DNA of 64,000 nucleotides from Cohnella xylanilytica (GCF_014212175.1 NZ_JACJVR010000090.1:22402-86401); one strand, 5' to 3'; positions 52,036 to 60,569 are shown, counted from the first letter of the stretch. Notes: a model not told the origin generated them from the sequence alone. Program-made: numbers and translations.

Positions 52036-52352
52036 TCCTCATCCGCCTCCAGTTTGGCTAATAGTGCGGCTTTGCATCGAACATCGGCCGGCGCGTGCAT
52101 CAAGTGGTATTCGTTAACTCCGTCTTCTCTTTGTTGTAGGAGTATCTTCTTAACGTGGTTGGTGTACCTCCAGAACAATTCATCTGTATCCATCTTCTCT
52201 TCGACTTCCCATGCTGCGGATATGTCGGTTGAATAGTGCCTCAGTTCCGGGTGATATGTTCCGTAATGCCACCCAAACACATTAGCAGCCACTAGAGCAT
52301 CCAACTCTCTCCCAGGCTCCATAGAAATAATAGATTCGCGGGTTAGTTTCAT
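52032..52352 (-). CDS. Phage ABA-sandwich domain protein
   Basis: 106 aa. ISMEPGRELDALVAANVFGW and YSTDISAAWEVEEKM are typical of the Phage_ABA_S fold found in Bacillota phages. Function unknown. A second member is encoded at 54245. AAGGAG before ATG 52352. Confidence 0.7.
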   Translation of the reverse strand: MKLTRESIISMEPGRELDALVAANVFGWHYGTYHPELRHYSTDISAAWEVEEKMDTDELFWRYTNHVKKILLQQREDGVNEYHLMHAPADVRCKAALLAKLEADEE

Positions 52353-52747
52353 TGGCTTTTCTCCTTCTCGTAGATATTTCCGACAATCTCCTCTTCTCCA
52401 GTCCATGCATATCCCTCATTTAGACCGCTCAGGTAGAACGCCGGCATTCCTCCTAAAAACTTTCCTCCATATTCTTGAAGCCATATCACTTCATGCGGAC
52501 ATCCTCGGGAACAGTTGACGATATCCCCTTCGTAGACTTCTTTACCGTTCTTGTCCTTTAGTCCGGTGTATTGGACAACGTCGATGTTTATTCCTAAATC
52601 TTTAGCGTGCTTCCCGTCGTATTCATTCAGTTCGAATCCAGAGTCATCCACAAATGCGTTCAAGATAATTCTCGCATCGTATTCATGCATGGATAACCAT
52701 CTTCGCTTGCTCTTGTCCCACGCTTTGAATTTGATTTCCCTACTCAT
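52349..52747 (-). CDS. YopX-family protein
   Basis: 132 aa. MSREIKFKAWDKSKRRWLSM start and QYTGLKDKNGKEVYEGDIV are diagnostic of YopX, a common phage protein with unknown role. AAAGGAG upstream; coupled to the next gene by a four-base overlap. Confidence 0.85.
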   Translation of the reverse strand: MSREIKFKAWDKSKRRWLSMHEYDARIILNAFVDDSGFELNEYDGKHAKDLGINIDVVQYTGLKDKNGKEVYEGDIVNCSRGCPHEVIWLQEYGGKFLGGMPAFYLSGLNEGYAWTGEEEIVGNIYEKEKSQ

Positions 52748-52781
52748 TCCCGTTATCTCTCCTTTGCTGATAATGGCAACC

Positions 52782-53633
52782 TTATGAAGTCTTTAGTTCA
52801 CGTGCGAGTTCTCTCATTCGCTGGCGCTCTTCTTGAGATATCTCCGGTGCAGGAGATCCGGAAACAACCCTCATTTCTGGCTTACCTGTTTTGGTCTGTT
52901 GCCGAATAAATCCTTTTTGCTGTTGAGTCCGTTCTACCGTCCATGGTTCATCTACTCCACGTCTGCGGTAATCTTCTAGTATGCTCTTAACGTATGGAAG
53001 ACTTCGCTTACTGTGGTATGCAGCTTCTTTCATTGCCTCGATCACCCAGCGTTCGCCGAAGTCGTCGATGAATGATCCTAACTTCTCTGCCAATGTTGAA
53101 CTTAGGGTGCCGAATCCTTCTCTCTCGAAAACGACGAACGCATTAGGGGTAGTAGATTCTTTAAAATCATTCATAGCATTAATAGCATTATTATCTTTCT
53201 TATTATTGTTCCCCGACTGTTCTTCCACTGTTCCAACAATGTTCTGATATTGTTCCAAGTTGTGTTCCAAGTTCTTTTTTCTTGAACCCATAAACCCTTG
53301 ATACTGCTCATAATTAATAACTGTGAAGATTGTTCCAAGTTCATGGGTTTTCGTGCATATCCTCTGCTCACGTTCTAACTTCTTGATGCAACGGTTGATC
53401 ACAGAGGTTGAATACTTTTTGACTTGCCGGTTCTCTACGTAAGCCAAGTCTTCAATCAGATTCCGAGTGGATCTAAGCCATTGACCACGCTTTAGGTGAA
53501 CGTCTCCGATCCTCACCCCATCTTCTGAAAAGACTGCCATTCCATAGATGAGGAAGAAGAGACGGAATTCAACGATGTTTTTCCATATGGGATTTTCAAA
53601 TATTTCCCTATTGGTTTGAAACGCTCCGTTCAT
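52782..53633 (-). CDS. DnaD-like replication protein
   Basis: 283 aa. An N-terminal winged-helix part (WLRSTRNLIEDLAYVENRQV) and a C-terminal DnaD_2-like helical region (LGSFIDDFGERWVIEAMKEAAYHSKRSLPYVKSILEDYRRRG) match phage replication initiators that remodel the origin and recruit helicase loader. Overlaps the HNH gene by 26 bases. No separate helicase loader was seen. Confidence 0.75.
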   Translation of the reverse strand: MNGAFQTNREIFENPIWKNIVEFRLFFLIYGMAVFSEDGVRIGDVHLKRGQWLRSTRNLIEDLAYVENRQVKKYSTSVINRCIKKLEREQRICTKTHELGTIFTVINYEQYQGFMGSRKKNLEHNLEQYQNIVGTVEEQSGNNNKKDNNAINAMNDFKESTTPNAFVVFEREGFGTLSSTLAEKLGSFIDDFGERWVIEAMKEAAYHSKRSLPYVKSILEDYRRRGVDEPWTVERTQQQKGFIRQQTKTGKPEMRVVSGSPAPEISQEERQRMRELARELKTS

Positions 53634-54138
53634 TCCGACCACCCATCTTCATCCGTTTGTGTTCTTCCTTGTGACACCGATCACACAGCGTCAGTCCATT
53701 GGATACTTTGAACCTAAGCTTTTTATACTTCGCAAATGGCTTTATGTGATGTGCTTGGATATCCTTATCGCTACCACAATGTCTACAGACATACCCGTCA
53801 CGTTCAAATACTTCTTTTCTCCATAGTCGATACGCTTTTGTTTTTCGATAAGTGGAATCTGGCGTTTCCCATGGCGGTTTTTTAGTCGTCCATAATACGA
53901 CTTCACCATTGTGAACAGCAGCCTTAATATTGGGCATAAGGCCAAAACCCGAATGTCGGAGATATTCTTTTGAATCTATGATGTCCATGAGAAAGCCGCA
54001 CTCGTAGCAATAATGATTAATATCGTTTATGACCATCGGCCACGCTTCCTCAATGTCATTAGAGCATCGATCACACTTATAAATGTTATAGTTAACAAGC
54101 ATATCTCCATTACGAACTTTTATAGTCTTGTATAACAC
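53608..54138 (-). CDS. HNH endonuclease with Cys-rich N-domain
   Basis: 176 aa. Two CxxC knuckles near the start (CDRCSND; CYECG), then an HNH core: VFERDGYVCRHCGSDKDIQAHHIKPF and NGLTLCDRCHKEEH. GTG start with AGGAGG seven bases upstream. Could be a homing or packaging-linked nuclease. Confidence 0.75.
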   Translation of the reverse strand: MLYKTIKVRNGDMLVNYNIYKCDRCSNDIEEAWPMVINDINHYCYECGFLMDIIDSKEYLRHSGFGLMPNIKAAVHNGEVVLWTTKKPPWETPDSTYRKTKAYRLWRKEVFERDGYVCRHCGSDKDIQAHHIKPFAKYKKLRFKVSNGLTLCDRCHKEEHKRMKMGGRNERSVSNQ

Positions 54139-54168
54139 CCCATTTCCTCCTTCCCACCAAGAGGGGAG

Positions 54169-54255
54169 TTACCCCCTCCGCAAAGTGTTGTTTAACGCTC
54201 TCCTAGTCGCATCGTATAATATCCAGGCTACGAGGTATAATCGATCACCTTTCAT
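54169..54255 (-). CDS. Tiny hypothetical protein
   Basis: 28 aa: MKGDRLYLVAWILYDATRRA, then LNNTLRRG. Amphipathic helix. GGAGG nine bases before the ATG; overlaps the upstream gene by 11 bases. Confidence 0.4.
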   Translation of the reverse strand: MKGDRLYLVAWILYDATRRALNNTLRRG

Positions 54256-54754
54256 CTGCTTGTTCCTCCAGAGCGCTGAGAGCGGCCATACATACAGCGT
54301 GTGGGGCAGTATCAGCGAATTGTCCGTTTATCTTATCGAAATTAGCATAATATCGAGATTCTTCCGGCCACGATTTTAACGTGAAGCTCATCCCCCGCCG
54401 TTGCATCTCTTCTACTACCAGTTGCATTCCGTTCCATGTGGTGGAGTATGAGGGAACTTCTTGCCCTCCTAATACGAACTCGATCTTCTTAATGCCACTC
54501 GGGAATGAAACCGATGATTCTCCCTCTCGGAGACTCCGTATAGTTAGGATGCCGGTGTTCGGATCAAATGATGTTGACGTTGCCCCAAACCCCATAACCT
54601 CAAATGCCATCCGTCTATCCAATTCCGGCCCCGGCTGAACGATGCTCATTCTATCGCCTTCTTCGTCTAAAATTCGGTCATAATCTCCATATTCGATTGC
54701 TTCGTCTCTATCTCCGATGAGGCCGCGACTGGATTTTCTTCTGGGGATGCTCAT
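54245..54754 (-). CDS. Phage ABA-sandwich domain protein
   Basis: 169 aa. VPSYSTTWNGMQLVVEEMQRRG, SRYYANF and APHAVCMAALSALEE match the Phage_ABA_S pattern, with an N-terminal charged extension. Function unknown. Confidence 0.65.
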   Translation of the reverse strand: MSIPRRKSSRGLIGDRDEAIEYGDYDRILDEEGDRMSIVQPGPELDRRMAFEVMGFGATSTSFDPNTGILTIRSLREGESSVSFPSGIKKIEFVLGGQEVPSYSTTWNGMQLVVEEMQRRGMSFTLKSWPEESRYYANFDKINGQFADTAPHAVCMAALSALEEQADER

Positions 54755-54755
54755 T

Positions 54756-55040
54756 CTATTGGCCTCCCTCGGTCCGAACCGTGTAGGCGGCTACCCAAGG
54801 TTTCCCGGCTCGACCGTATTGCATTGACTCTGCTATAAACGAAATCTGGTCCAATCCTTCGCTATCTCCACAAGGGCGAATAACGGTCGTGCAGTACATC
54901 GGTTCCCCAGTATCTTCCCGTTCTTCTTTCAGGTAGAACTGCGCAGCCATCGGCAATTCTTCTCGTTTGCAAATGGCGATGATCTGTGCCATGAGAGGCG
55001 CAATCTCGTTATCGTAAATCGTCTCTTTGTCGTATTTCAC
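54756..55040 (-). CDS. Hypothetical phage early protein
   Basis: 94 aa, IYDNEIAPLMAQIIAICKREELPMAAQFYL helical start. GTG with GGGAGG upstream. The motif order recalls small early proteins of Bacillota phages but no family is named. Confidence 0.6.
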   Translation of the reverse strand: MKYDKETIYDNEIAPLMAQIIAICKREELPMAAQFYLKEEREDTGEPMYCTTVIRPCGDSEGLDQISFIAESMQYGRAGKPWVAAYTVRTEGGQ

Positions 55041-55065
55041 TCTTAGTGCCTCCCTTGATTGGATA

Positions 55066-55347
55066 TCACTTGCCCGGATATTGTGGCAGCAGATTGTAAA
55101 TCTCGATTACTTCCCATGGCCATGTTCCAGCGACGGTCACTTTTAGCCCTGTTACATTCGGTTCTGTGGTGAATGTGACTTCGATTTCCCCGTTTGTCTC
55201 GTCGTCGAACAGGAATTTGAATCCGCCGCCGATGGATACGAGTTCTCCTTCAGAAAATCCGTATTGACGCTTCACTCTTTCGCGCACCTCTGCTTTGATC
55301 GCTTCTGAGTTGTTTGGTTCGTACCACATTGTAAGTTTGTTGTTCAT
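55066..55347 (-). CDS. Hypothetical phage early protein
   Basis: 93 aa, MNNKLTMWYEPNNSEAIKAE start, then beta strands. The second ATG is favoured by GGGAGAG spacing. Confidence 0.55.
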   Translation of the reverse strand: MNNKLTMWYEPNNSEAIKAEVRERVKRQYGFSEGELVSIGGGFKFLFDDETNGEIEVTFTTEPNVTGLKVTVAGTWPWEVIEIYNLLPQYPGK

Positions 55348-55377
55348 ATTCATCTCTCCCTTGATTGGATAATGACC

Positions 55378-55551
55378 TTATTTGGATGCCGTCAATTGAT
55401 ATGGTTCTTGCTTAGAACAAGTCTGTTTTCTAGTGGGCCACCATATGTTCTTTGTGCAATATACCGATGACTCTCCACTCCACTCGTTGTATTCATCATC
55501 GCGGTTCTTGCAATTTATACAGCACTCAGGAAGATCGAATCTAGTAATCAT
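55378..55551 (-). CDS. Cys-rich small protein
   Basis: 57 aa with CCINC, a later Cys (VYC) and KQTC; possibly metal-binding. AAGGATGG before ATG 55551. Confidence 0.55.
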   Translation of the reverse strand: MITRFDLPECCINCKNRDDEYNEWSGESSVYCTKNIWWPTRKQTCSKQEPYQLTASK

Positions 55552-55566
55552 ATCTACCATCCTTGC

Positions 55567-56244
55567 TCATTCTGGCTTATCTCCCTTCTCTTTGTAACGG
55601 GATAGGATGTCACGGGCCTTATCGCCGCCATCTTCTGATCCATCGCCGTACCATTCCAACACCTCATCTTTTGCGACTAATTGTTTAGATTGTTCGTAAA
55701 AATCGGATTGTAATAGCTCGCGCCACTTTCTTTCGTTATCCCGTTCTGCCTTAACCTGTTCGAGTTCAGACTTCGCTTCATCCAGTTGATACCTTGTCTC
55801 GTATTCTTCATTATTCTGACGCTCGAATACTTCTAATGCATATTTTGTTCGTTCCAGTTCAACTTGCAACAGTTCGTTCTCTTCGTGCAGTTCGCTTGCC
55901 GTCTTGTCGTAGCTTTGATGAGTATGGAGTGCTATCCGCAGCCGTTCGCACTCCTTCTCCGCTACTTTACGCCTCTCTACCTCACTATCTGCTATGGCTC
56001 TCTCACGATCATATAGGCCTCGTAGATGGGTGTTTTCTGCTTGTAGGCGTTCGTTCTTTGCAAGGGTCTTTTTATATTCAGAGTTCCAACCGTTTGATTG
56101 AACCTTTTCAAAGCGAAGCAGTTCGTTAAGTTGTTCGTGCTGTTCGATCAGATAAGAGACTTGGGAATTGTGAACGGAATAGTGGTCACCATGTGACTCT
56201 CCGCGCTCCAAAGCCTCTTTGATCTCCTCTATCCTGTTATCCAT
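55567..56244 (-). CDS. Coiled-coil early protein
   Basis: 225 aa, almost all coiled coil (ERLQAENTHLRGLYDRERAI; LDEAKSELEQVKAERDNERK), acidic end. The tail WYGDGSEDGGDKARDILSRY resembles phage Ead/Ea22-like C-termini. GGAGG nine bases before ATG 56244. Confidence 0.6.
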   Translation of the reverse strand: MDNRIEEIKEALERGESHGDHYSVHNSQVSYLIEQHEQLNELLRFEKVQSNGWNSEYKKTLAKNERLQAENTHLRGLYDRERAIADSEVERRKVAEKECERLRIALHTHQSYDKTASELHEENELLQVELERTKYALEVFERQNNEEYETRYQLDEAKSELEQVKAERDNERKWRELLQSDFYEQSKQLVAKDEVLEWYGDGSEDGGDKARDILSRYKEKGDKPE

Positions 56245-56533
56245 CTTGGTTGTCCTCCAGTCTGGCGAGATGAAACAGAGCATTCTTAGATTCCTTCGTT
56301 TTTCCCCAATCTCCACCCATTAAAGCATCTTGGAGATATTGTTCATATTGGATGGTTCGAATCTTATACTCCATGATCTTGCGGACTACTTCTTCGGGGG
56401 AGGCGATAACAACATAGCGGTCTTGATCGTATTCGATATAGGCGAGGCCATTTTCACCAGACGGAGCGATAACGTTTATTCGTTCAGGATTGAAGTAGAA
56501 TTCCCCGCCGCCGTGACTCGTTAATTTAATCAT
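56237..56533 (-). CDS. FlbD-like phage protein
   Basis: 98 aa. FYFNPERINVIAP and DRYVVIASPEEVVRKIMEYK resemble the FlbD/YlzI fold, with a helical extension. GGAGGATG before the ATG. Confidence 0.55.
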   Translation of the reverse strand: MIKLTSHGGGEFYFNPERINVIAPSGENGLAYIEYDQDRYVVIASPEEVVRKIMEYKIRTIQYEQYLQDALMGGDWGKTKESKNALFHLARLEDNQDG

Positions 56534-56889
56534 TCTCCATCCTCCTCATTGGGTCGACAGTAATGGATTCCGGCATTTCCACATCGCGGGCAACGCTGTT
56601 TAGGTTTCGGCTGCTCACCGCTCGGGGAGAGGGCTTCAATCTCGTTCCAAACGGCGCGTAGTTCCTTCACGATCTCATTGCTCACCGGCGTTCCGTACCG
56701 TTGCTGGTCAGATATCCGTCGCCTGAGAACTTCGGATACTGCCTTATACCGTTCCTCTGCTGATGAGGGGATGGATAGTTGCTCTGCAAAGTCCTCAAGT
56801 ATGATTTCGAATTCATTCGCCATATTGAATTCGTTGATTTCTAGCAAAGCGTCACGTCGATTGATCATGTATTGCTTCAAGTCACTCAT
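56530..56889 (-). CDS. Phage protein with C-terminal zinc knuckle
   Basis: 119 aa, helical, ending CPRCGNAGIHYC. The Cys/His end may bind zinc. GGAGG upstream; overlaps its neighbour by four bases. Confidence 0.55.
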   Translation of the reverse strand: MSDLKQYMINRRDALLEINEFNMANEFEIILEDFAEQLSIPSSAEERYKAVSEVLRRRISDQQRYGTPVSNEIVKELRAVWNEIEALSPSGEQPKPKQRCPRCGNAGIHYCRPNEEDGE

Positions 56890-56907
56890 GTATTTGATGC
56901 CTCCTCG

Positions 56908-57180
56908 TTACTCTGAGAATTCGAAGTCTTCCAAATGGATCGACATCGCAACGTAGCCTTCTGGAACCCATGGTCCGCCTCGCAAACAATGAGACACCCT
57001 TACGCCTGCCCAGGAACCTGTGAATGTCTCTGTTTTTGGATTGAACTCTTTTAAGATGAGTACATCTCCAACATTGTAAGTCCGGTCATCTTTTCGTATT
57101 TCAACCATCTTTCGTTTGTACTTGTTCGGTTGCACGACATCCCGGAAGTGTTCGGGCCAGCATTTTAGTTCATGTTTCAT
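56908..57180 (-). CDS. DUF3850 (ASCH-like) protein
   Basis: 90 aa. HELKCWPEHFRDVVQPNKYK and EIRKDDRTYNVGDVLILKEF are the DUF3850 signature. ASCH-like folds often bind RNA or modified bases. Confidence 0.75.
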   Translation of the reverse strand: MKHELKCWPEHFRDVVQPNKYKRKMVEIRKDDRTYNVGDVLILKEFNPKTETFTGSWAGVRVSHCLRGGPWVPEGYVAMSIHLEDFEFSE

Positions 57181-57219
57181 TTATCCATATCCTCTCTTTG
57201 GTTAGACTTGATAGACCTT

Positions 57220-57258
57220 ATACGGCCTCCGGGCTGTCGCCCTGGGTGGATTCGGTCG
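57220..57258 (-). repeat. Early-region hairpin element, copy B
   Basis: Minus strand CGACCGAAT, CCAGGGCGACAGCCCGG hairpin core, GGAGGCCGTATAAGG. In the gap before the DUF3850 gene. Confidence 0.6.
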
Positions 57259-57266
57259 GGTCGATG

Positions 57267-57728
57267 CTAGAAAATAGATAATTGCCTATCCGATTCGGGT
57301 ACTCCCGGCCTGAATACCACAACCGCACTTGGAAAAGGTGCATTGTCGATGACTCCTCCGAATTTCAATCTACCCCGAACGAATCGGATCTCGCCCTTCA
57401 TGCAATACTCGTGCCACCATTGCGTATCTGTTCGTGATGGGATAAGGCAAACCACTGTCGCCCCCCCCAGCGCGCTTTCGTAAGCCTTCTGAATCCATTG
57501 GGCAATTTCCCTTCCGTATGGTGGGTTCATCCAACAAACGCCTTTCCACGTCTGCAATAGTCCGTTTTCTCGCTCTGTAAAGTATCTGGCACACTTCGCA
57601 TTGTCAGGAGTCGCACATACGTCAAGTTCGAATCTAAACTCTTCATTCAACCTGTCGAAGAAATCTTGAGGTGTAGCCCACAAATCCGTAGCAGAGGAGA
57701 AATGAACCGCCATCTTCTCGCTGGGCAC
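57267..57728 (-). CDS. Phage N6-adenine DNA methyltransferase
   Basis: 153 aa, the short dam-like phage type. WATPQDFFDRLNEEFRFELDVCA and NPPYG (catalytic motif) are intact, with YFTERENGLLQTWKG between. Probably protects phage DNA from restriction. GTG 57728 has AGGAGGG five bases upstream. Confidence 0.85.
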   Translation of the reverse strand: MPSEKMAVHFSSATDLWATPQDFFDRLNEEFRFELDVCATPDNAKCARYFTERENGLLQTWKGVCWMNPPYGREIAQWIQKAYESALGGATVVCLIPSRTDTQWWHEYCMKGEIRFVRGRLKFGGVIDNAPFPSAVVVFRPGVPESDRQLSIF

Positions 57729-57757
57729 GCTATCCCTCCTTTCGCTCTGCATCGATT

Positions 57758-57791
57758 CGACCGAATCCGCTCAGCGAAGCGGTGGCCGTAT
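57758..57791 (+). repeat. Early-region hairpin element, copy C (inverted)
   Basis: Plus strand CGACCGAAT, CCGCTCAGCGAAGCGGTGG core, GCCGTAT. Lies just upstream of the methylase gene, opposite in orientation to the other three copies. Confidence 0.6.
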
Positions 57792-57847
57792 AGGGGTCTA
57801 TATCCTCCCCTATTAGGGGAATATATCCCCTGTGTATATAAACCCTG

Positions 57848-57888
57848 ATACGGCCTCCGTCCCTTACGGGACTAAGATTATTCGGTCG
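57848..57888 (-). repeat. Early-region hairpin element, copy D
   Basis: Minus strand CGACCGAAT, GTCCCGTAAGGGAC hairpin, GGAGGCCGTAT. Copies C and D face each other across a gap with a further CCCCTATTAGGGG hairpin (57807-57819). No gene seen in 57729-57913. Confidence 0.6.
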
Positions 57889-57913
57889 AGACGGAGGCGA
57901 CTTCGTCGCAAGG

Positions 57914-58078
57914 TCAAAATAATAACTTGCAAACATCAACCTTCTCGTGATTATTTTTGATCCTGTCATAATACCGATAGGCTTCCTCAACTTCGCGGAG
58001 AGTGATTCCTTTTGCTACGAGAACACGGATAGCCTTTTTGACTTCTGCATCGTTGAGCAATTCGAAGTGTTTTCCCAT
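57914..58078 (-). CDS. Small hypothetical protein
   Basis: 54 aa with a helix-turn-helix-like stretch (VLVAKGITLREVEEAYRYYD). GGGAG nine bases before ATG 58078. Confidence 0.6.
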   Translation of the reverse strand: MGKHFELLNDAEVKKAIRVLVAKGITLREVEEAYRYYDRIKNNHEKVDVCKLLF

Positions 58079-58092
58079 CCCATATCTCTCCC

Positions 58093-58521
58093 TTATTTGT
58101 TAGTTTCTACTCGCCAACTTACACCCTTGTACCATTCCGGATCCGATAGGATTTCCCGAGCCTTAAGTAACATTTCCCTGTCGAACCATCCGAAGTGACA
58201 TTCCTTAAGCGGAATACCTAAGCGTGTTGCCAAGCGCCCATATGCCTTCTCTCTTTTGAGGTTCTTGTTGTTCTTCCACGATGGGTCAAATAGTGCGTGA
58301 CAAGATTTCTTAAGTTCTCTCAGTTCGCGATTAGCCATTCTGCCTAGCGGTATCCTCGTTCCGGTGTGAACGCCCACATAGGCATCGCAGTTTGTGCATT
58401 TGTAACACTTGCCGTTCCCATATTCTCTGCCGTATATTGTCGCGTTACTTGTGTAGATGACTCTACTTTTGCAATATGGACATTGTGTCGGGATCGGATA
58501 TGCGTCGATTATGGCTCTCAT
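58093..58521 (-). CDS. DUF3268 zinc-finger protein
   Basis: 142 aa. CPYCKSRV, CYKCTNCDAYVGVHTGT and HALFDPSW match the DUF3268 family. Two CxxC pairs form a zinc ribbon. Frequently near recombination genes of phages. Confidence 0.75.
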   Translation of the reverse strand: MRAIIDAYPIPTQCPYCKSRVIYTSNATIYGREYGNGKCYKCTNCDAYVGVHTGTRIPLGRMANRELRELKKSCHALFDPSWKNNKNLKREKAYGRLATRLGIPLKECHFGWFDREMLLKAREILSDPEWYKGVSWRVETNK

Positions 58522-58545
58522 CCCATATCTCTCCCTTTATAGCGC

Positions 58546-58887
58546 CTATGCGCCTTCACGTAATTTATTGCGATGCTTAATTCCCTCACCAGTTGAATCC
58601 ATCCACCTATGACACGCCGTACAAGCGTCTCTGAGGTCTTCTGCTGTTGTCCGATGGGTAATGGTGCCCCTTGTGGTTAAATGTGCCTGTTCGGTCGCAG
58701 GAGCGCCTGTACACTTCACTTTGATCTCACATTTTCCACCGGATCGGGCACGTACCTGAGCGCGAACCTTCGCTGATATCGCGCCCATTTGCTTCTGAGT
58801 AGGTTTGATGCGGTTGTGCGTGTACTTCTTGGGCTTGTCTACTTTGTTGTGATAGAGCTGCTTGGACTTTGGATAGGGTATAGCCAT
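58546..58887 (-). CDS. HNH-type nuclease-like protein
   Basis: 113 aa. RSGGKCEIKVKCTGAPATEQAHLTTRGT and LRDACTACHRWMD give Cys pairs and the central His of an HNH fold. Next to the ERF gene; could act in recombination. Confidence 0.65.
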   Translation of the reverse strand: MAIPYPKSKQLYHNKVDKPKKYTHNRIKPTQKQMGAISAKVRAQVRARSGGKCEIKVKCTGAPATEQAHLTTRGTITHRTTAEDLRDACTACHRWMDSTGEGIKHRNKLREGA

Positions 58888-58896
58888 GGGATCACC

Positions 58897-59631
58897 TCAG
58901 AATGGCAAGTCATCAACATCAGGATATTTAACCGGTGGATGTGTAAATTCCTGAGCAACGTAGTTTGTAAGGAAATTAATCATTTCTTGCGCTTCCTTGT
59001 TGCTAAACTCCTTAACGCTCGTCTTACCCTTCCCAATTTCACTGACAATCCGGTAATAATCATCTTCTGGTATTCTCTTTTCTGTTCGAAGTTTACCGAT
59101 GAAGTTGATTTGTGCTTGGGATATCATCTTCACATATCCGCTCTGGCTTCCTGTAGGCGTCTGTGAGGCGTTCTGTTGGTGTCCGCTATAATGTGTCTGT
59201 CTCGTCTGTTGGGAAGCCTGTGCGGGCATCTGAGGGGCGCTAGCGGCCTGTCCATCGTCATCATCTCCTAGCGATAGGGAGAGAGCAGCGGCATAGCTGT
59301 AACGTCTGGCGTAGGTGATTGCTGAACCAGCTCCCTGCGGGTCAAACTTAGTCGGTTTGAGCGTAAGCGGTTCGGACTCGATCCATTCCCCAGACTCATG
59401 AAGGATCATGGTTCGCACGGTTACTTTCTCGCCGTCCCCTCCGGGGAATTGCATGATGGTAAGACCGTGTTTGGTGAGAAGAGGCTTTGTCTCATCGATC
59501 ATATGGTCAAGCGACGTATACTGCGATTTAAAATGCGGGTTGGTGGCGTCTTTGCCGATTCCTTTTACGTCTCCGCTAAAGGCCACTAGAGCCGCCGATA
59601 TCTTGGATATCGACTCCGACTTGTTGCACAT
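58897..59631 (-). CDS. ERF-family single-strand annealing protein
   Basis: 244 aa. ISAALVAFSGDVKGIGKDAT, FKSQYTSLDHMIDETKPLLTKHGL and GSAITYARRYSYAAALSLSLGDDDDG are the ERF signature, followed by a Gln/Ser/Thr linker and a C-terminal domain. It anneals complementary strands in phage recombination. ATG 59631 with AGGAGG nine bases upstream. Confidence 0.9.
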   Translation of the reverse strand: MCNKSESISKISAALVAFSGDVKGIGKDATNPHFKSQYTSLDHMIDETKPLLTKHGLTIMQFPGGDGEKVTVRTMILHESGEWIESEPLTLKPTKFDPQGAGSAITYARRYSYAAALSLSLGDDDDGQAASAPQMPAQASQQTRQTHYSGHQQNASQTPTGSQSGYVKMISQAQINFIGKLRTEKRIPEDDYYRIVSEIGKGKTSVKEFSNKEAQEMINFLTNYVAQEFTHPPVKYPDVDDLPF

Positions 59632-59839
59632 CGTCTTCTTCCTCCTCATAGGTAATCTTGATCTTCTGAGGCTTGTACAATTCAGTATTTGTAGGTCCGT
59701 AATATCCATTGATGAAAGTGTTGTACGCATCAATATCATTGAATCTAGCGGCTGCTGAGAGGCTTTTAACAGGCTCGTAGTGGAGGTTAACCGGCACACC
59801 GTCAGTTCGCTTGATGATGATCCGGTGCTTCACTTCCAT
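59576..59839 (-). CDS. Hypothetical early protein
   Basis: 87 aa, acidic middle (KIKITYEEEEDDVQQ). GGAGG before the ATG. Its end overlaps the start of the ERF gene by 56 bases. Confidence 0.6.
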   Translation of the reverse strand: MEVKHRIIIKRTDGVPVNLHYEPVKSLSAAARFNDIDAYNTFINGYYGPTNTELYKPQKIKITYEEEEDDVQQVGVDIQDIGGSSGL

Positions 59840-59940
59840 CTATCAAAACCTCCGATAGTTTGGTACAATCTGTTTGATAAGGTTTGCGATGTCACCGTTA
59901 GCGCGGTGTCTTTTTCTTTGTTCTGGTCAGTTGGATTCAC
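59830..59940 (-). CDS. Possible tiny protein
   Basis: 36 codons from a GTG (NPTDQNKEKDTALTVTSQTL). It fills the gap between two genes and overlaps both, but the ribosome site (AAGGA) is too close. Confidence 0.3.
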   Translation of the reverse strand: MNPTDQNKEKDTALTVTSQTLSNRLYQTIGGFDRWK

Positions 59941-60190
59941 TTCCTTGTACCGACCGGATTGTCTGCGAAACTATCTCTGATACAATTGACCAGTATTCTG
60001 CATAATCAAATGGTTCTCTTTTGTTCTCACAATTGATGTTTTCCAACGCCTCTTTCATCTGTTTGTACTGTTGATTCAACTGACGATAAGCGTAAACCAG
60101 TTCATCAACTGCATTTCGCAGCTCGCCCTTTGTTACAATCATTTCAGAGGCTAATAGTTGAAGTAATTTCAGGCGTTCCTCACTCAACAT
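59927..60190 (-). CDS. Hypothetical early protein
   Basis: 87 aa, helical (LRNAVDELVYAYRQLNQQYKQMKEALENI). AAGGGAA before the ATG. Confidence 0.6.
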   Translation of the reverse strand: MLSEERLKLLQLLASEMIVTKGELRNAVDELVYAYRQLNQQYKQMKEALENINCENKREPFDYAEYWSIVSEIVSQTIRSVQGSESN

Positions 60191-60312
60191 TTCCCTTTGC
60201 TCCTCTCTTTGTTAAGCGTCCTAACGTAGTTTTTGAAGTAGATGATACGTGTTCGCCTGTTACGGCTTATGCGGGCTAATTCGAGGTATACGGTGCGTGA
60301 TTGGGGGATCAT
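60184..60312 (-). CDS. Small basic protein
   Basis: 42 aa, MIPQSRTVYLELARISRNRR start, strongly basic. ATGA overlap with the previous stop implies coupling; weak own ribosome site. Confidence 0.5.
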   Translation of the reverse strand: MIPQSRTVYLELARISRNRRTRIIYFKNYVRTLNKERSKGKC

Positions 60313-60569
60313 TGGTCATTCGTCCAGAAGGTGCTTCCCGTATTATTAAAGGTGATCTGAATTCCCTTCGTAATGAAGAATCCAACGAGAATGCTATAGA
60401 ATTCCGTGTTCGGGTAAATCATTGGGCGATCTTTTTCAAATACGTCAACTGGGTAGTTAATCTCGAATGAATAATCATTGTAAGGTGTTTTGAATATCCT
60501 GTAGCTCGAACCTTTTCGCATCATCTGATCGTTAAAGTCCACTACATGAACTTCCGTAATTTTGCTCAT
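60309..60569 (-). CDS. Hypothetical early protein
   Basis: 86 aa, beta-rich and aromatic (SYRIFKTPYNDYSFEINYPV). AAGGAG upstream, start adjacent to the previous stop. Confidence 0.55.
   Translation of the reverse strand: MSKITEVHVVDFNDQMMRKGSSYRIFKTPYNDYSFEINYPVDVFEKDRPMIYPNTEFYSILVGFFITKGIQITFNNTGSTFWTNDQ

Noticed and set aside
57730..57990. 86-codon minus-strand frame upstream of the methylase
   Set aside because: It crosses two hairpin elements and overlaps the well-supported 54-aa gene at 57914; no ribosome site.
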